A DNA stretch of 64,000 bases from DASRIA01 sp035650255 (GCA_035650255.1 DASRIA010000034.1:13893-77892); one strand, 5' to 3'; counted from the first letter of the stretch, positions 48,708 to 57,191 are shown. A program made the numbers and translations. The notes: generated by a model not told the origin, from the sequence alone.

Positions 48708-49237
48708 GCGCGCTTGCCCACCTTCCGTGCCACGTGCTCGCCTGCGTAACGCACGCCCTTCCCCTTGTAGGGCTCGGGCGGCCGGAACTTCCGGATGCGC
48801 GCGGCGATCTCGCCGACGACCTGCTTGTCGTTTCCGCGCACGACGATCTGGGTGGGCACGGGCACCTCGAACTCGATGCCCTCGGGCGCTTCGATCCGCA
48901 CCGGGTGCGAGAAGCCGAGCGCCAGCTCCAGCGTGTTGCCCTTCAGCTGCGCGCGGTACCCGACGCCCTGGATCTCGAGCCGTTTCTCGAAGCCGCTCGT
49001 GACTCCCTCGACCATGTTGCTGACGAGGCTGCGCGTGAGACCGTGCAACGCGCGGTGCTCACCGCGGTCGGTCGGGCGCTTCACCACCAGCGTGGAGTCC
49101 TCGCGCTCGAAGGACATGTCGCGGGAGACCGCCTGCTGGAGCTCACCGCGCGGGCCGCGGACGACCACCAGCCCGTCGTCGATCTGCACCTCGACCGTCT
49201 CGGGAATCGGAATCGGAAGTCGGCCGATGCGGCTCAT
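48704..49237 (-). CDS. rplF: 50S ribosomal protein L6
   Basis: Large-subunit protein next to the factor-binding site. It has 177 residues. MSRIGRLPIPIPETVEVQI at the start and IRKFRPPEPYKGKGVRYAGEHVARKVGKRA at the end are canonical L6. Its start overlaps the rpsH stop by one base and its end overlaps rplR by four. Confidence 0.98.
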   Translation of the reverse strand: MSRIGRLPIPIPETVEVQIDDGLVVVRGPRGELQQAVSRDMSFEREDSTLVVKRPTDRGEHRALHGLTRSLVSNMVEGVTSGFEKRLEIQGVGYRAQLKGNTLELALGFSHPVRIEAPEGIEFEVPVPTQIVVRGNDKQVVGEIAARIRKFRPPEPYKGKGVRYAGEHVARKVGKRA

Positions 49238-49665
49238 TACCAGACGTGTGCGAGGACCTCGCCGCCGACACGCTCGCGGCGCGCCTGGTTCGCGGTCATG
49301 AGGCCTTTGGAAGTGGTCAGGATGGCGGTGCCCATGCCGCCCAGCACGCGCGGCAGCTGGTCCGTGTTGGCGTACTGGCGCCGGCCGGGCTTGGAGATGC
49401 GCTTCAGGCCGCTGATCACCGGCTCGCGGTCCTCCGTGTACTTGAGCCGGATCCGCAGCGCCTGGAACTCCGCCGTCGTCTTGTGGCTCTTGGCTCCCGG
49501 CGGGCGGTCCGTCGCCTCCACGCCGAACCCGAGGATGTAGCCCTCCTGCTCGAGCACGCGGGCAAGCTCCTGGTTCATGCGCGAGGCCGGGACGACGACA
49601 TCGTCGTGGTCCGCGTGGATCGCGTTGCGAACGCGTGTCAGGAAGTCTGCGACTGAATCCGTCAA
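49237..49665 (-). CDS. rpsH: 30S ribosomal protein S8
   Basis: Primary 16S-binding protein; in E. coli it represses the spc operon. It has 142 residues, about ten more than E. coli. VADFLTRVRNAIHADHDDVVVPASRMNQELARVLEQEGYI and the C-terminal GIAILTTSKGLM-like AILTTSKGLMTANQARRERVGGEVLAHVW match S8. It lies 40 nt after rpsN. Confidence 0.98.
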   Translation of the reverse strand: MTDSVADFLTRVRNAIHADHDDVVVPASRMNQELARVLEQEGYILGFGVEATDRPPGAKSHKTTAEFQALRIRLKYTEDREPVISGLKRISKPGRRQYANTDQLPRVLGGMGTAILTTSKGLMTANQARRERVGGEVLAHVW

Positions 49666-49705
49666 GAGATCTCTCTGGCTCTGCTCGGTAGGTGCTGCAG
49701 CCCGG

Positions 49706-49891
49706 CTACCACGACGACTTGGTCATGCCCGGGATCATGCCCTGGTGGGCGATCTCCCGCAGGCAGATCCGGCACAGGCCGAACTTCCGGTAGTACGCCC
49801 GCGAGCGGCCGCACCGGCGACAGCGATTGTAGTTACGCGTCTTGAACTTGCTTCCGCGCTGCTGGCGGACTTTCTGTGACGTCTTGGCCAT
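49706..49891 (-). CDS. rpsN: 30S ribosomal protein S14, zinc (type Z) form
   Basis: 61 residues. Four zinc cysteines lie in YNRCRRCGRSRAYYRKFGLCRICLREIA; the C-terminus GMIPGMTKSSW is typical. The short type Z form is the housekeeping S14 of many actinobacteria and firmicutes. It lies six nt after rplE. Confidence 0.97.
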   Translation of the reverse strand: MAKTSQKVRQQRGSKFKTRNYNRCRRCGRSRAYYRKFGLCRICLREIAHQGMIPGMTKSSW

Positions 49892-49897
49892 GTTCTC

Positions 49898-50638
49898 CTA
49901 TTCGCTCTCTTCCGAGGGGGCTGCGCCGCCCTCGTCTCCTGCGCCGCCTTCACCCGCGGCTCCGTCCTCGGAGGCCTCCTCCTCGGGCTCGCCCCGCTCC
50001 GCCTTGAGCTGCGCGGCCGCCGCTTCCTCGGCCTCTCGCTTGGCCTGCTGCTCGAGCTGCTGCTGGCGCATCTCGGCGGCCGTGGGGCCGCGGTCCTCGG
50101 CGCGGAAAGGCATCCCGAGGAGGCGCAGCAGCTCACGCGCCTCGTCGTCGGTCTGTGCAGAGGTCGTGATCGTGACGTTCAGGCCCCGGACCTGGTCGAT
50201 CGAGTCGTAGTCGATCTCGGGAAAGATGATCTGCTCGCGCAGCCCCAGCGTGTAGTTCCCGCGGCCGTCGAACGAGCGCGGGTTGAGGCCACGGAAGTCG
50301 CGGATGCGCGGAATCGCGATCGACTGCAGCCGGTCGAGCATCTCCCACATGCGGTCGCGCCGCAGGGTGGCCACGACGCCCACGGGCATGCCTTCGCGCA
50401 GCTTGAACCCGGCGATCGACTTCTTCGCGCGCCGCACGGCGGGCTTCTGCCCGACGATCGTCGCGAGCTGCTCGGCCGCCGCCTCCAGCATCTTGCTGTC
50501 CTGCTTCGCCTCGCCCACGCCCATGTTGACCGTGATCTTGAGCAGGCGCGGCGCCTGCATGACGCTCGAGTAGCCGAACCGCTCCATCAGCTGCGGCTTG
50601 ATCTCGCTCTCGTATCGCTCGTGGAGCCGGGCCGGCAC
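49898..50638 (-). CDS. rplE: 50S ribosomal protein L5 with acidic C-terminal extension
   Basis: 5S rRNA-binding protein. The core (residues 1-179) shows RLLKITVNMGVGEAKQDSK, GQKPAVRRAKKSIAGFKLREGMPVG, RGLNPRSFDGRGNYTLGLREQIIFPEIDYD. It is followed by about 67 extra residues, first a charged helix (MRQQQLEQQAKREAEEAAAAQLKAERGE) and then an acidic Gly/Glu tail. Total 246 residues against about 180 usual. The tail probably projects from the central protuberance into solvent. It abuts rplX directly. Confidence 0.96.
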   Translation of the reverse strand: MPARLHERYESEIKPQLMERFGYSSVMQAPRLLKITVNMGVGEAKQDSKMLEAAAEQLATIVGQKPAVRRAKKSIAGFKLREGMPVGVVATLRRDRMWEMLDRLQSIAIPRIRDFRGLNPRSFDGRGNYTLGLREQIIFPEIDYDSIDQVRGLNVTITTSAQTDDEARELLRLLGMPFRAEDRGPTAAEMRQQQLEQQAKREAEEAAAAQLKAERGEPEEEASEDGAAGEGGAGDEGGAAPSEESE

Positions 50639-50983
50639 TTAGGTGCTCTCCGGCAGCTTCTGCCCGGACAGGACCGACACGCGCTCGCGCGTGCCGTCCT
50701 CGGTGCGCTCGATGCGCACACGCGTGGGCTTGTTGTCACGTGGATCCACGAGCATCACGTTGGAGATGTGGATCGGGCCCTCCTTCTCGATCACGCCGCC
50801 CACCTTGCCGCCGCGCTGCGTGTCCTTCAGCGAGCGCGGCCGCTGGTGGCGTTTCACGACGTTGAGCCCCTCGACGAACACGCGGCCCTTCTGCGGGTCC
50901 ACGCGCAGCACGCGGCCCTGCTTGCCGGAGTCCTTGCCGCCGATCACCTGGACCGTGTCACCGCGTCTTACCTTTGCCGCCAT
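50639..50983 (-). CDS. rplX: 50S ribosomal protein L24
   Basis: Assembly-initiator protein near the tunnel exit. It has 114 residues with a KOW motif near the start (VRRGDTVQVIGGKDSGKQGRVLRVDPQKGRVFVEGLN). The C-terminus is slightly longer than in E. coli. It is four nt after rplN. Confidence 0.97.
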   Translation of the reverse strand: MAAKVRRGDTVQVIGGKDSGKQGRVLRVDPQKGRVFVEGLNVVKRHQRPRSLKDTQRGGKVGGVIEKEGPIHISNVMLVDPRDNKPTRVRIERTEDGTRERVSVLSGQKLPEST

Positions 50984-50986
50984 TGC

Positions 50987-51355
50987 CTACAGCACCTCCG
51001 GTGCGAGAGAGACGATCTTCATGAAGTTGCGTTCGCGCAGCTCGCGCGCGACGGGACCGAAGATGCGCGTGCCCCGCGGGTTGTTCGCAGCGTCGATCAG
51101 GACCGCGGCGTTCTCGTCGAACGCGATGTAGGTCCCGTCCTTGCGCCCCAGCTGGCGGCGCGTGCGAACCACCACGGCCTGCACGACCTCGCCCTTCTTG
51201 ACCGCGCCCTGCGGCGTCGCGCTCTTCACGGTGCCGACGATCACGTCGCCGACGCCGGCGTAGCGGCGCCGGGACCCGCCCTTCACGCGGATGCAGAGCA
51301 GCTCACGCGCGCCCGTGTTGTCCGCCACCTTGAGCCTTGTCTCGGCCTGGATCAC
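50987..51355 (-). CDS. rplN: 50S ribosomal protein L14
   Basis: 122 residues from GTG 51355, the exact family length (VIQAETRLKVADNTGARELLCIRV...); a start further upstream would sit inside rpsQ. IFGPVARELRERNFMKIVSLAPEVL is the usual end. GTG overlaps the rpsQ stop by one base (TAGTG). Confidence 0.97.
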   Translation of the reverse strand: MIQAETRLKVADNTGARELLCIRVKGGSRRRYAGVGDVIVGTVKSATPQGAVKKGEVVQAVVVRTRRQLGRKDGTYIAFDENAAVLIDAANNPRGTRIFGPVARELRERNFMKIVSLAPEVL

Positions 51356-52035
51356 TAACGCGCCTTCTCCAGCACCTCGACCAGCCGCCACCGCTTGGTG
51401 CGCGACAGCGGACGTGACTCGGCGACGCGCACGACGTCGCCCTCGTTTGCCTCGTTGCGCTCGTCGTGGGCGTGGAGCGTGCCCGTCTCGCGCATGACCT
51501 TCCCGTACACGCGGTGCCGCGCGACACGGTCGATGCGGACCGTGATCGTCTTGTCGGCCTTGCTGGACACGACGACGCCCTGCCGGGTCTTGCGGGCCAC
51601 CGACTCCCGCGCCGGGGCAGCCTCGTCCTGTGACGCACCCGTGCCCGTGCTTGCAGCACGGTCTTTCTCTCTCCGCTTCGCGCGCCAGCGCGTGCGCTCC
51701 TGAGCCTTGCGCGCGCGCTGCTCGGCGCGCTCGCGCAGGCGGTCATCGAGGGACTTCGGGCCGCTGCCCGGACCTTCGGCGACGGATCGCGCGAGCTTGC
51801 GGCGCTGCTTCGGCGACAGCTGCTCGGCGGGCTCGGCGTCGGCGGCAGGTGCTGCGGCAGGTGCCTCCGCGGGCGCCTCGGCCGGAGCCTCCTCCGCAGC
51901 CTCGTTCTCCGCGGCCTCCGGCTCGGCGGCCTCGGGCTCGGCGGCCTCCGCCGCAGGCTCCTCGGCGGCAGGCGCCTCCGCCGGGGCCTCGGCCTCGTTC
52001 TCGGCCTGCTGATCCTTTTCTTCTTCGGCCATCAC
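51355..52035 (-). CDS. rpsQ: 30S ribosomal protein S17 with long charged N-terminal extension
   Basis: The S17 OB-fold core covers residues ~148-226 (KTRQGVVVSSKADKTITVRIDR, VYGKVMRETGTLHAHDERNEANEGDVVRVAESRPLSRTKRWRLVEV). Ahead of it are about 147 residues not found in E. coli S17: an Ala/Glu/Pro-rich acidic stretch (to ~70), then an Arg/Lys-rich helix (QLSPKQRRKLARSVAEGPG and DDRLRERAEQRARKAQERTRWRAKRREK), then a short linker. Frame and codon use match the core, so this seems to be one protein. The stop overlaps rplN by one base. Confidence 0.94.
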   Translation of the reverse strand: MMAEEEKDQQAENEAEAPAEAPAAEEPAAEAAEPEAAEPEAAENEAAEEAPAEAPAEAPAAAPAADAEPAEQLSPKQRRKLARSVAEGPGSGPKSLDDRLRERAEQRARKAQERTRWRAKRREKDRAASTGTGASQDEAAPARESVARKTRQGVVVSSKADKTITVRIDRVARHRVYGKVMRETGTLHAHDERNEANEGDVVRVAESRPLSRTKRWRLVEVLEKAR

Positions 52036-52041
52036 GTCGGT

Positions 52042-52257
52042 CTATGCCTTCCGCAGCTCGTGTTCGATGTCCAGGTTGCGCTCGCCCGCGATCGTGAGGG
52101 CGCGCGCCAGTGAGCGCTTCGCCTCGCGCAGGCGGGCGGTGTTCTCCAGCTCACCGGTCGAGTTGCGGAACCGGAGGTTGAACAACTCCTCGCGAAACTC
52201 GCGCACCTTCTCGACCAGCTGGTCGTTGTCGAGGTTTCTGACGTCTTTGGTCTTCAT
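52042..52257 (-). CDS. rpmC: 50S ribosomal protein L29
   Basis: 71 residues. VRNLDNDQLVEKVREFREELFNLRFRNSTGELENTARLREAKRSLARALTI is the L29 helical hairpin near the tunnel exit. It lies eight nt after rplP and six before rpsQ. Confidence 0.96.
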   Translation of the reverse strand: MKTKDVRNLDNDQLVEKVREFREELFNLRFRNSTGELENTARLREAKRSLARALTIAGERNLDIEHELRKA

Positions 52258-52265
52258 CTTCGGCC

Positions 52266-52679
52266 CTACTGGTCCTCACGCATGACGAACTTCGTGTGGA
52301 CGGGCAGCTTGTGCCCGGCGAGGCGCATGGCCTCGCGGGCCAGGTCCTCGGGCACGCCGGCCAGCTCGAACATGACCCGGCCGGGCTTCACCACGGCAAC
52401 CCAGAACTCGGGCGAGCCCTTTCCGGATCCCATCCTGGTCTCGGCCGGCTTCTTCGTCACGGGCTTGTCCGGGAAGATGTTGATCCACACCTTTCCGCCA
52501 CGCTTGATCTTGCGGGTCATCGCGATCCGGGCGGCCTCGATCTGCCGGTTCGTGATCCAGGCCGCGTCGAGCGACTTCAGCCCGTACTCGCCGAACTGCA
52601 CGGTGCTGCCGCCCTTGGCCATGCCGGCCCGGCGCCCACGGTGTTGCTTGCGGTGCTTGACGCGCTTGGGGCTCAGCAT
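52266..52679 (-). CDS. rplP: 50S ribosomal protein L16
   Basis: Binds near the A-site tRNA. It has 137 residues. MLSPKRVKHRKQHRGRRAGMAKGG and GKVWINIFPDKPVTKKPAETRMGSGKGSPEFWVAVVKPGRVMFELAG are canonical, including the GKGSP loop. It abuts rpsC directly. Confidence 0.98.
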   Translation of the reverse strand: MLSPKRVKHRKQHRGRRAGMAKGGSTVQFGEYGLKSLDAAWITNRQIEAARIAMTRKIKRGGKVWINIFPDKPVTKKPAETRMGSGKGSPEFWVAVVKPGRVMFELAGVPEDLAREAMRLAGHKLPVHTKFVMREDQ

Positions 52680-53453
52680 CTAACGGCCCCTCCGCGAGCC
52701 GCCGCCGCCACCGCGCCGCGAGTCGCCGCCGTCCTGGCCGCCCTGTGACTCGCCGGCTCCGCGACCGCGTGCACCGCGCCCGCGCTGTGGCAGGGGCGCG
52801 TCGGTCCCCTCGGTGGTGAGGTAGCCCTCCGGCATGACCTCGCCCTTGTTGATCCAGCACTTGACGCCGATGCGCCCGTGGGTCGTCTTTGCCTCGTATA
52901 AGCCGTAATCGATGTCGGCGCGCAGCGTGTGGAGCGGCACGCGCCCATCCGAGTAGCCCTCCGTGCGCGCCATCTCCGCGCCTCCCAGGCGCCCGGACAC
53001 CTGCACCCGCACCCCTGTGGCGCCGGACCGCATCGCGGACGTCAGCGCACGCTTCATCGCGCGCCGGAACGCCACGCGGTTCTGGAGCTGCTCGGCGATC
53101 GACTGGGCGACGAGCTTCGCGTCCAGCTCCGGCCGCTTGACCTCGAGGATGTTCACGCGCACCTGCTTGGACGTCATCTTGTGGAGATCGCGGCGCAGCG
53201 CGTCCACCTCGCTGCCGGACTTGCCGATCACGATGCCCGGCCGGGCGGTGTGGATGTCGACCGTGACCTCGTTCTTGTCCTTGCGGATGCGGATGTCCGA
53301 CAGGCCGGCATGTCCCAGCTTGCCCTCGATGTGCTCGCGGATCTTGATGTCCTCGAGCAGATAGTCGGCGAACTCGCGCTCGTTGAACCAGTTCGACTTC
53401 CAGTCGTGGATGTAGCCGACCCGGAATCCCTCTGGATGTACTTTCTGGCCCAC
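52680..53453 (-). CDS. rpsC: 30S ribosomal protein S3
   Basis: mRNA-entry protein of the small subunit. It has 257 residues with the KH domain (ARPGIVIGKSGSEVDALRRDLHKMT) and the C-terminal domain (RTEGYSDGRVPLHTLRADIDYG). The last ~40 residues form an Arg/Gly-rich RGG-like tail (GRGARGRGAGESQGG). Start ATG overlaps the rplV stop by one base. Confidence 0.98.
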   Translation of the reverse strand: MGQKVHPEGFRVGYIHDWKSNWFNEREFADYLLEDIKIREHIEGKLGHAGLSDIRIRKDKNEVTVDIHTARPGIVIGKSGSEVDALRRDLHKMTSKQVRVNILEVKRPELDAKLVAQSIAEQLQNRVAFRRAMKRALTSAMRSGATGVRVQVSGRLGGAEMARTEGYSDGRVPLHTLRADIDYGLYEAKTTHGRIGVKCWINKGEVMPEGYLTTEGTDAPLPQRGRGARGRGAGESQGGQDGGDSRRGGGGGSRRGR

Positions 53454-54169
53454 TAGCTCTCCTTGGTCGACAGCCCGACGGTGAGGTGGGCCGTGCGCTT
53501 GCGAATGCGCGTTGCGCGGCCCTGCGCACGCGGGCGGAAGCGCCGCAGCGTCGGGCCCTCGTCGGCGTAGATCTCCAGCACGTACAAGTCGTCTCCCACG
53601 AGGTCGTGGTTGTTCTCCGCGTTCGCGATCGCCGAGTTCAGCAGCCGTTCCACGTCGCGGGCCACACCGCGCGGGCTGTGGCGCAGCAGGGCGCGCGCGT
53701 CGGCGACGGAGCGGCCGCGCACGTGGTCCATCACGAGCCGCGCCTTGCGCGCGGATGAGCGCACGTACTTCGCCTGGGCGCGGACCACCGGGCGGGCCGG
53801 TGCCCGCGGCTCGCGCGCGGCGGGCTTCGGCTTGGCCGCCGCGGCCTTCGCAGGTGCCTCCGCCTTTGCCGCGGGCGCCTTCTCGGCGGGCTTCTTCGCG
53901 GCCGGGCGGCGGCGCGCGGCCGGCTTGGCCTCGGCCTTCGCGTCGCTCTTCGCGGCAGCCGGCTTGCGGGCCCGCGGCTTCGCGGCGCTCTTGGCGTCAT
54001 CGGCCTTTGCGGTCGTCTTCGCGCGCGGCTTGGCGGCCGGCTTCTTCTCGGCCGCGGGCTTCTTCGCCGCAGGCTTCTTCGCCGCGGGCTTCTCCGCGGC
54101 CGGCTCGTCCTTCTTGGAACCGGTGCCCGAGCTCGCTCGGGTGCCGCTCTTCTTCTTCTCGTCCGCCAT
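53453..54169 (-). CDS. rplV: 50S ribosomal protein L22 with long Lys/Ala-rich N-terminal extension
   Basis: The L22 core covers residues ~131-238 (AQAKYVRSSARKARLVMDHVRGRSVADARALLRHSPRG and the tunnel loop region GPTLRRFRPRAQGRATRIRKRTAHLTV). About 130 residues precede it, made of PAAKKPAAKK-like repeats resembling histone H1 tails. ATG 54169 overlaps the rpsS stop in a TAATG junction, so the extension is part of the gene. Such tails are reported for some actinobacterial ribosomal proteins; their role is unclear. Confidence 0.95.
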   Translation of the reverse strand: MADEKKKSGTRASSGTGSKKDEPAAEKPAAKKPAAKKPAAEKKPAAKPRAKTTAKADDAKSAAKPRARKPAAAKSDAKAEAKPAARRRPAAKKPAEKAPAAKAEAPAKAAAAKPKPAAREPRAPARPVVRAQAKYVRSSARKARLVMDHVRGRSVADARALLRHSPRGVARDVERLLNSAIANAENNHDLVGDDLYVLEIYADEGPTLRRFRPRAQGRATRIRKRTAHLTVGLSTKES

Positions 54170-54450
54170 TACCTGACCCTCGCGGTCTTGTCGGAGCCGG
54201 CGTGGCCGCGGAAGATCCGGGTCGGGGCGAACTCGCCCAGCTTGTGGCCGACCATCGACTCGCTGATGAAGACGGGGACGTGCTTGCGGCCGTCGTGCAC
54301 GGCAATCGTGTGACCCACCATCTCGGGGAAGATCGTCGAGGCGCGGGACCACGTCTTGACCATGCGCTTGTCACCGCTCTCGTTCATCTTGTGGATTCGG
54401 CTCATCAGCCGCTCCTCGACCCACGGGCCCTTCTTCGTAGACCTGCCCAT
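54169..54450 (-). CDS. rpsS: 30S ribosomal protein S19
   Basis: 93 residues. MGRSTKKGPWVEERLMSRI, TWSRASTIFPEMVGHTIAVHDGRKHVPVFISESMVGHKLGEFAPTR are canonical. Its stop overlaps the rplV start by one base; it lies three nt after rplB. Confidence 0.98.
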   Translation of the reverse strand: MGRSTKKGPWVEERLMSRIHKMNESGDKRMVKTWSRASTIFPEMVGHTIAVHDGRKHVPVFISESMVGHKLGEFAPTRIFRGHAGSDKTARVR

Positions 54451-54453
54451 CGC

Positions 54454-55293
54454 CTAACGCCTCTTTCCTCTGCGCCGGCCGCGCACGATGTACTTGTCGG
54501 ACGGCTTGCCCTTCTTGCGCGTCCGGTACCCGAGCGTCGGCACGCCCCACGGCGTCACAGGGTGCCGCCCGGCGGTGGTCTTGCCCTCGCCGCCTCCGTG
54601 GGGGTGGTCGACCGGGTTCATCGCCGTGCCGCGAGTCTGCGGGCGGATGCCCTTGTGCCGGCTGCGGCCGGCCTTGCCGATCGTCACGTTCTCGTGGTCG
54701 GCATTGCCGATCGTGCCGATCGTGGCGCGGCACTCCGACGGGACCATGCGCATCTCGCCCGACGGCAGCCGCAGGGTGGCGGTGCGCCCCTCCTTTGCGA
54801 CGAGCTGGATCGACGCGCCTGCCGACCGCCCGAGCTGTCCTCCCCGGCCGGGTGTCAGCTCCACGTTGTGCACGACCGTACCGGTCGGGATACGGGCCAG
54901 CGGCAGCGAATTGCCGACCTGGATCTCGGCCGCGTCGCCGGATCGCACCTCCATGCCCACGGTGAGGCGCTGCGGCGCCAGGATGTAGCGCTTCTCGCCG
55001 TCGCGGTAATGAAGCAGCGCGATGTGCGCCGTGCGGTTGGGGTCGTACTCGATCGACGCGACCTTCGCCGGCACGCCGTCCTTGCGGCGCTTGAAGTCGA
55101 TGCGGCGGTAACGGCGCTTTGCGCCGCCGCCGCGGTGGCGGCTCGTGATGCGGCCGTGAGTGTTGCGGCCCCCGCTCTTGGACTTGCCCTCGACGAGCGA
55201 CTTCTCGGGCTCGGAGCGGGTCAGCTCCTCGCGCTCCAGCCAGGTGGCGAAGCGACGGGCGGGGCTCGTGGGCTTGTGCTTGCGGATCGCCAT
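54454..55293 (-). CDS. rplB: 50S ribosomal protein L2
   Basis: Conserved large-subunit protein needed for subunit joining and peptidyl transfer. It has 279 residues. GGRNTHGRITSRHRGGGAKRRYRRIDF at the front and VRGTAMNPVDHPHGGGEGKTTAGRHPVTPWGVPTLGYRTRKK-type end (TRGTAMNPVDHPHGGGEGK) with the key histidine are present. Confidence 0.98.
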   Translation of the reverse strand: MAIRKHKPTSPARRFATWLEREELTRSEPEKSLVEGKSKSGGRNTHGRITSRHRGGGAKRRYRRIDFKRRKDGVPAKVASIEYDPNRTAHIALLHYRDGEKRYILAPQRLTVGMEVRSGDAAEIQVGNSLPLARIPTGTVVHNVELTPGRGGQLGRSAGASIQLVAKEGRTATLRLPSGEMRMVPSECRATIGTIGNADHENVTIGKAGRSRHKGIRPQTRGTAMNPVDHPHGGGEGKTTAGRHPVTPWGVPTLGYRTRKKGKPSDKYIVRGRRRGKRR

Positions 55294-55296
55294 GCG

Positions 55297-55596
55297 CTAC
55301 TCGGCCGAGACGGCCGCCCCCTCGAACAGCTCGATGCGGTCACCGGGCGCGAGCTCGACGATTGCCTTCTTCCAGTGCCGGGTCCGGCCCGCCGTGTATC
55401 CGCGCCGCTTGGGCTTGGCCTTCATCTTCATCGTCCGCACGTCGATCACGCGCACGTCGAAGACCGCCTCGACCGCCGACCGGATCTCGGTCTTGTGGGC
55501 GTCGGGGTGGACCCGGAAGGTGTACTTGTTGTCCGAGATCAGCGCGTAGCTCTTCTCGGAGATCACGGGTGCGCGGAGCACGCTGCGGGGATCCAC
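55297..55596 (-). CDS. rplW: 50S ribosomal protein L23
   Basis: Tunnel-exit docking site for SRP and trigger factor. It has 99 residues. VLRAPVISEKSYALISDNKYTFRVHPDAHKTEIRSAVEAVFDVRVIDVRTM is canonical, with the exposed-glutamate region preserved. Its start overlaps the rplD stop by one base. Confidence 0.97.
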   Translation of the reverse strand: MDPRSVLRAPVISEKSYALISDNKYTFRVHPDAHKTEIRSAVEAVFDVRVIDVRTMKMKAKPKRRGYTAGRTRHWKKAIVELAPGDRIELFEGAAVSAE

Positions 55597-56252
55597 TACG
55601 CCGCCTCCTGCGCCACTCGAGCCTGGGGCTCGGCGGCGATTGCCTGCAGGTCCGGGATCGCGGCCTCGGAGATCACGAGCGTCCGGGCGCCGACTACGTC
55701 GGCCACGCCGGCGTCACGCGCCGGCAGCACGACCACGTCGGCGATGTTGCGAAAGGACTTGGCGCAGGCGAGCTCTTCGCCGCCCAGCAGGACGAGCACC
55801 TTGCGGGTGTCGTCCAGAGCCTCGAGCGCCTTCGCGGCGGTGCTGGTCGAAGGCTCCGTGTAGGACGGCGCGTCGACCACGGCGATGCTCTTGCGCCGCG
55901 CGTGCACGCTGAGCGCCGCGCGCAGGGCGCGCCGGCGCGCACGCCGGTTGACCTTCACGGTGTACTGGCGGGGACTGGGGCCGAAGGTCACACCCCCGCC
56001 GGTCCAGTGCGGCATGCGGATCGAGCCCGCGCGGGCGCGGCCCGTCCCCTTCTGCCGCCACGGCTTGGTGCCGCCGCCCCGCACCTCGGCGCGGGTCTTG
56101 GTCGACGCCGTGCCACGCCGGCGCGCGAGCTGCTCGGCCCGCACCGCCTCGTAGACGACGGCGTTGTGGAACGGCTCGGAGAAGATCTCGGCCGGCAGCT
56201 TGACGGTGCCCTGTGCGCCCAGCCGCGACGCGCTCGGAGCGGCCTCAGCCAT
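55596..56252 (-). CDS. rplD: 50S ribosomal protein L4
   Basis: Tunnel-lining protein. It has 218 residues. NAVVYEAVRAEQLARRRGTASTKTRAEVRGGGTKPWRQKGTGRARAGSIRMPHWTGGGVTFGPSPR is the extended tunnel loop. The macrolide-linked KPWRQKGTGRAR stretch is wild-type-like. It overlaps rplC by eight bases. Confidence 0.97.
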   Translation of the reverse strand: MAEAAPSASRLGAQGTVKLPAEIFSEPFHNAVVYEAVRAEQLARRRGTASTKTRAEVRGGGTKPWRQKGTGRARAGSIRMPHWTGGGVTFGPSPRQYTVKVNRRARRRALRAALSVHARRKSIAVVDAPSYTEPSTSTAAKALEALDDTRKVLVLLGGEELACAKSFRNIADVVVLPARDAGVADVVGARTLVISEAAIPDLQAIAAEPQARVAQEAA

Positions 56253-56874
56253 CGCGCACCTCGACCAGTCCGCCCTCCGGCCCGGGAACGGAGCCCCGCA
56301 GGAGGAGCAGGTTGCGGTCCGGATCGACGTCCACGACCGTCAGGCCCGGCTGGGTCACGCGCGTATTGCCCATCTGGCCCGGGAGCCGCGTGCCCTTCAT
56401 GACGTGGGACGGCGTCGCGCTGGCCCCGATGGAACCGGGCGCGCGCACGTTGTGGGAGCCGTGGCTCACCGGGCCGCGCGAGAATCCGTGCCGGCGGATC
56501 GTGCCCTGGAAGCCCTTGCCCTTCGAGCGGCCGCTGACCTTGACGCGCTGCCCCTTCTCGAACAGGTCCGCGACGCCGACGGTCTGGCCGATCTCGTAGG
56601 CGCGGTCGTCGGTGTTCGCGATCCGGAACTCCGCAAGGTGGCGCAGCGAGCCCACGCCGGCGCGCTTCAGGTGGCCGCGCTGGGGCTTGGTCAACCGCGC
56701 CTCCTTGGCCTCGCCGAAGGCGAGCTGCACGGCTCGATAGCCGTCGCGCTCGGGGTCCCGCACGGCGGTCACGGCGCACGGCCCGGCCTCGATCACCGTC
56801 ACGGAGATGCGCTCGCCCTCCTCGGTGAACACCTGCGTCATGCCGAGCTTCTTGCCGAGCAGGCCGGCCATCAC
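56245..56874 (-). CDS. rplC: 50S ribosomal protein L3
   Basis: Early-assembly protein near the peptidyl transferase centre. It has 209 residues. GLLGKKLGMTQVFTEEGERISVTVIEAGPC at the start and KGFQGTIRRHGFSRGPVSHGSHNVRAPGSIGASATPSHVMKGTRLPGQMG in the centre are canonical. It overlaps rpsJ by four bases. Confidence 0.98.
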   Translation of the reverse strand: MMAGLLGKKLGMTQVFTEEGERISVTVIEAGPCAVTAVRDPERDGYRAVQLAFGEAKEARLTKPQRGHLKRAGVGSLRHLAEFRIANTDDRAYEIGQTVGVADLFEKGQRVKVSGRSKGKGFQGTIRRHGFSRGPVSHGSHNVRAPGSIGASATPSHVMKGTRLPGQMGNTRVTQPGLTVVDVDPDRNLLLLRGSVPGPEGGLVEVRDG

Positions 56875-57191
56875 AAGCGGATTTCGATGTCGACGCCGGC
56901 CGGCAGATGATCCAGCCGCTGGAGCGAGTCGACGGTCTTGGGACTCGGCTGATGGATGTCGATCAGCCGCTTGTGCGTGCGGATCTCGAAGTGCTCGCGC
57001 GAGTCCTTGTCCTTGAAGGGGCTTCGGATCACGACGTAGACGTTCTTCTCGGTCGGCAGGGGAACGGGACCGGCGACGGTCGCCCCGGTGCGTTCCGCCG
57101 TCTCCACGATCTCGGCGGCCGCGCGGTCGATGGCGTCGTGGTCGTACGCCTTCAACCTGATGCGGATCTTGTTTTGAGGTATTGCGGCCAA
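56871..57191 (-). CDS. rpsJ: 30S ribosomal protein S10
   Basis: Small-subunit head protein, also NusE in antitermination. It has 106 residues from TTG 57191. PQNKIRIRLKAYDHDAIDRAAAEIVETAERTGATVAGPVPLPTEK and HKRLIDIHQPSPKTVDSLQRLDHLPAGVDIEIRL are canonical. No strong ribosome-binding site is seen; the ATA four codons in also aligns with the family start but is an unlikely initiator. It is the first gene of the S10 operon, after the tuf terminator. Confidence 0.96.
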   Translation of the reverse strand: MAAIPQNKIRIRLKAYDHDAIDRAAAEIVETAERTGATVAGPVPLPTEKNVYVVIRSPFKDKDSREHFEIRTHKRLIDIHQPSPKTVDSLQRLDHLPAGVDIEIRL

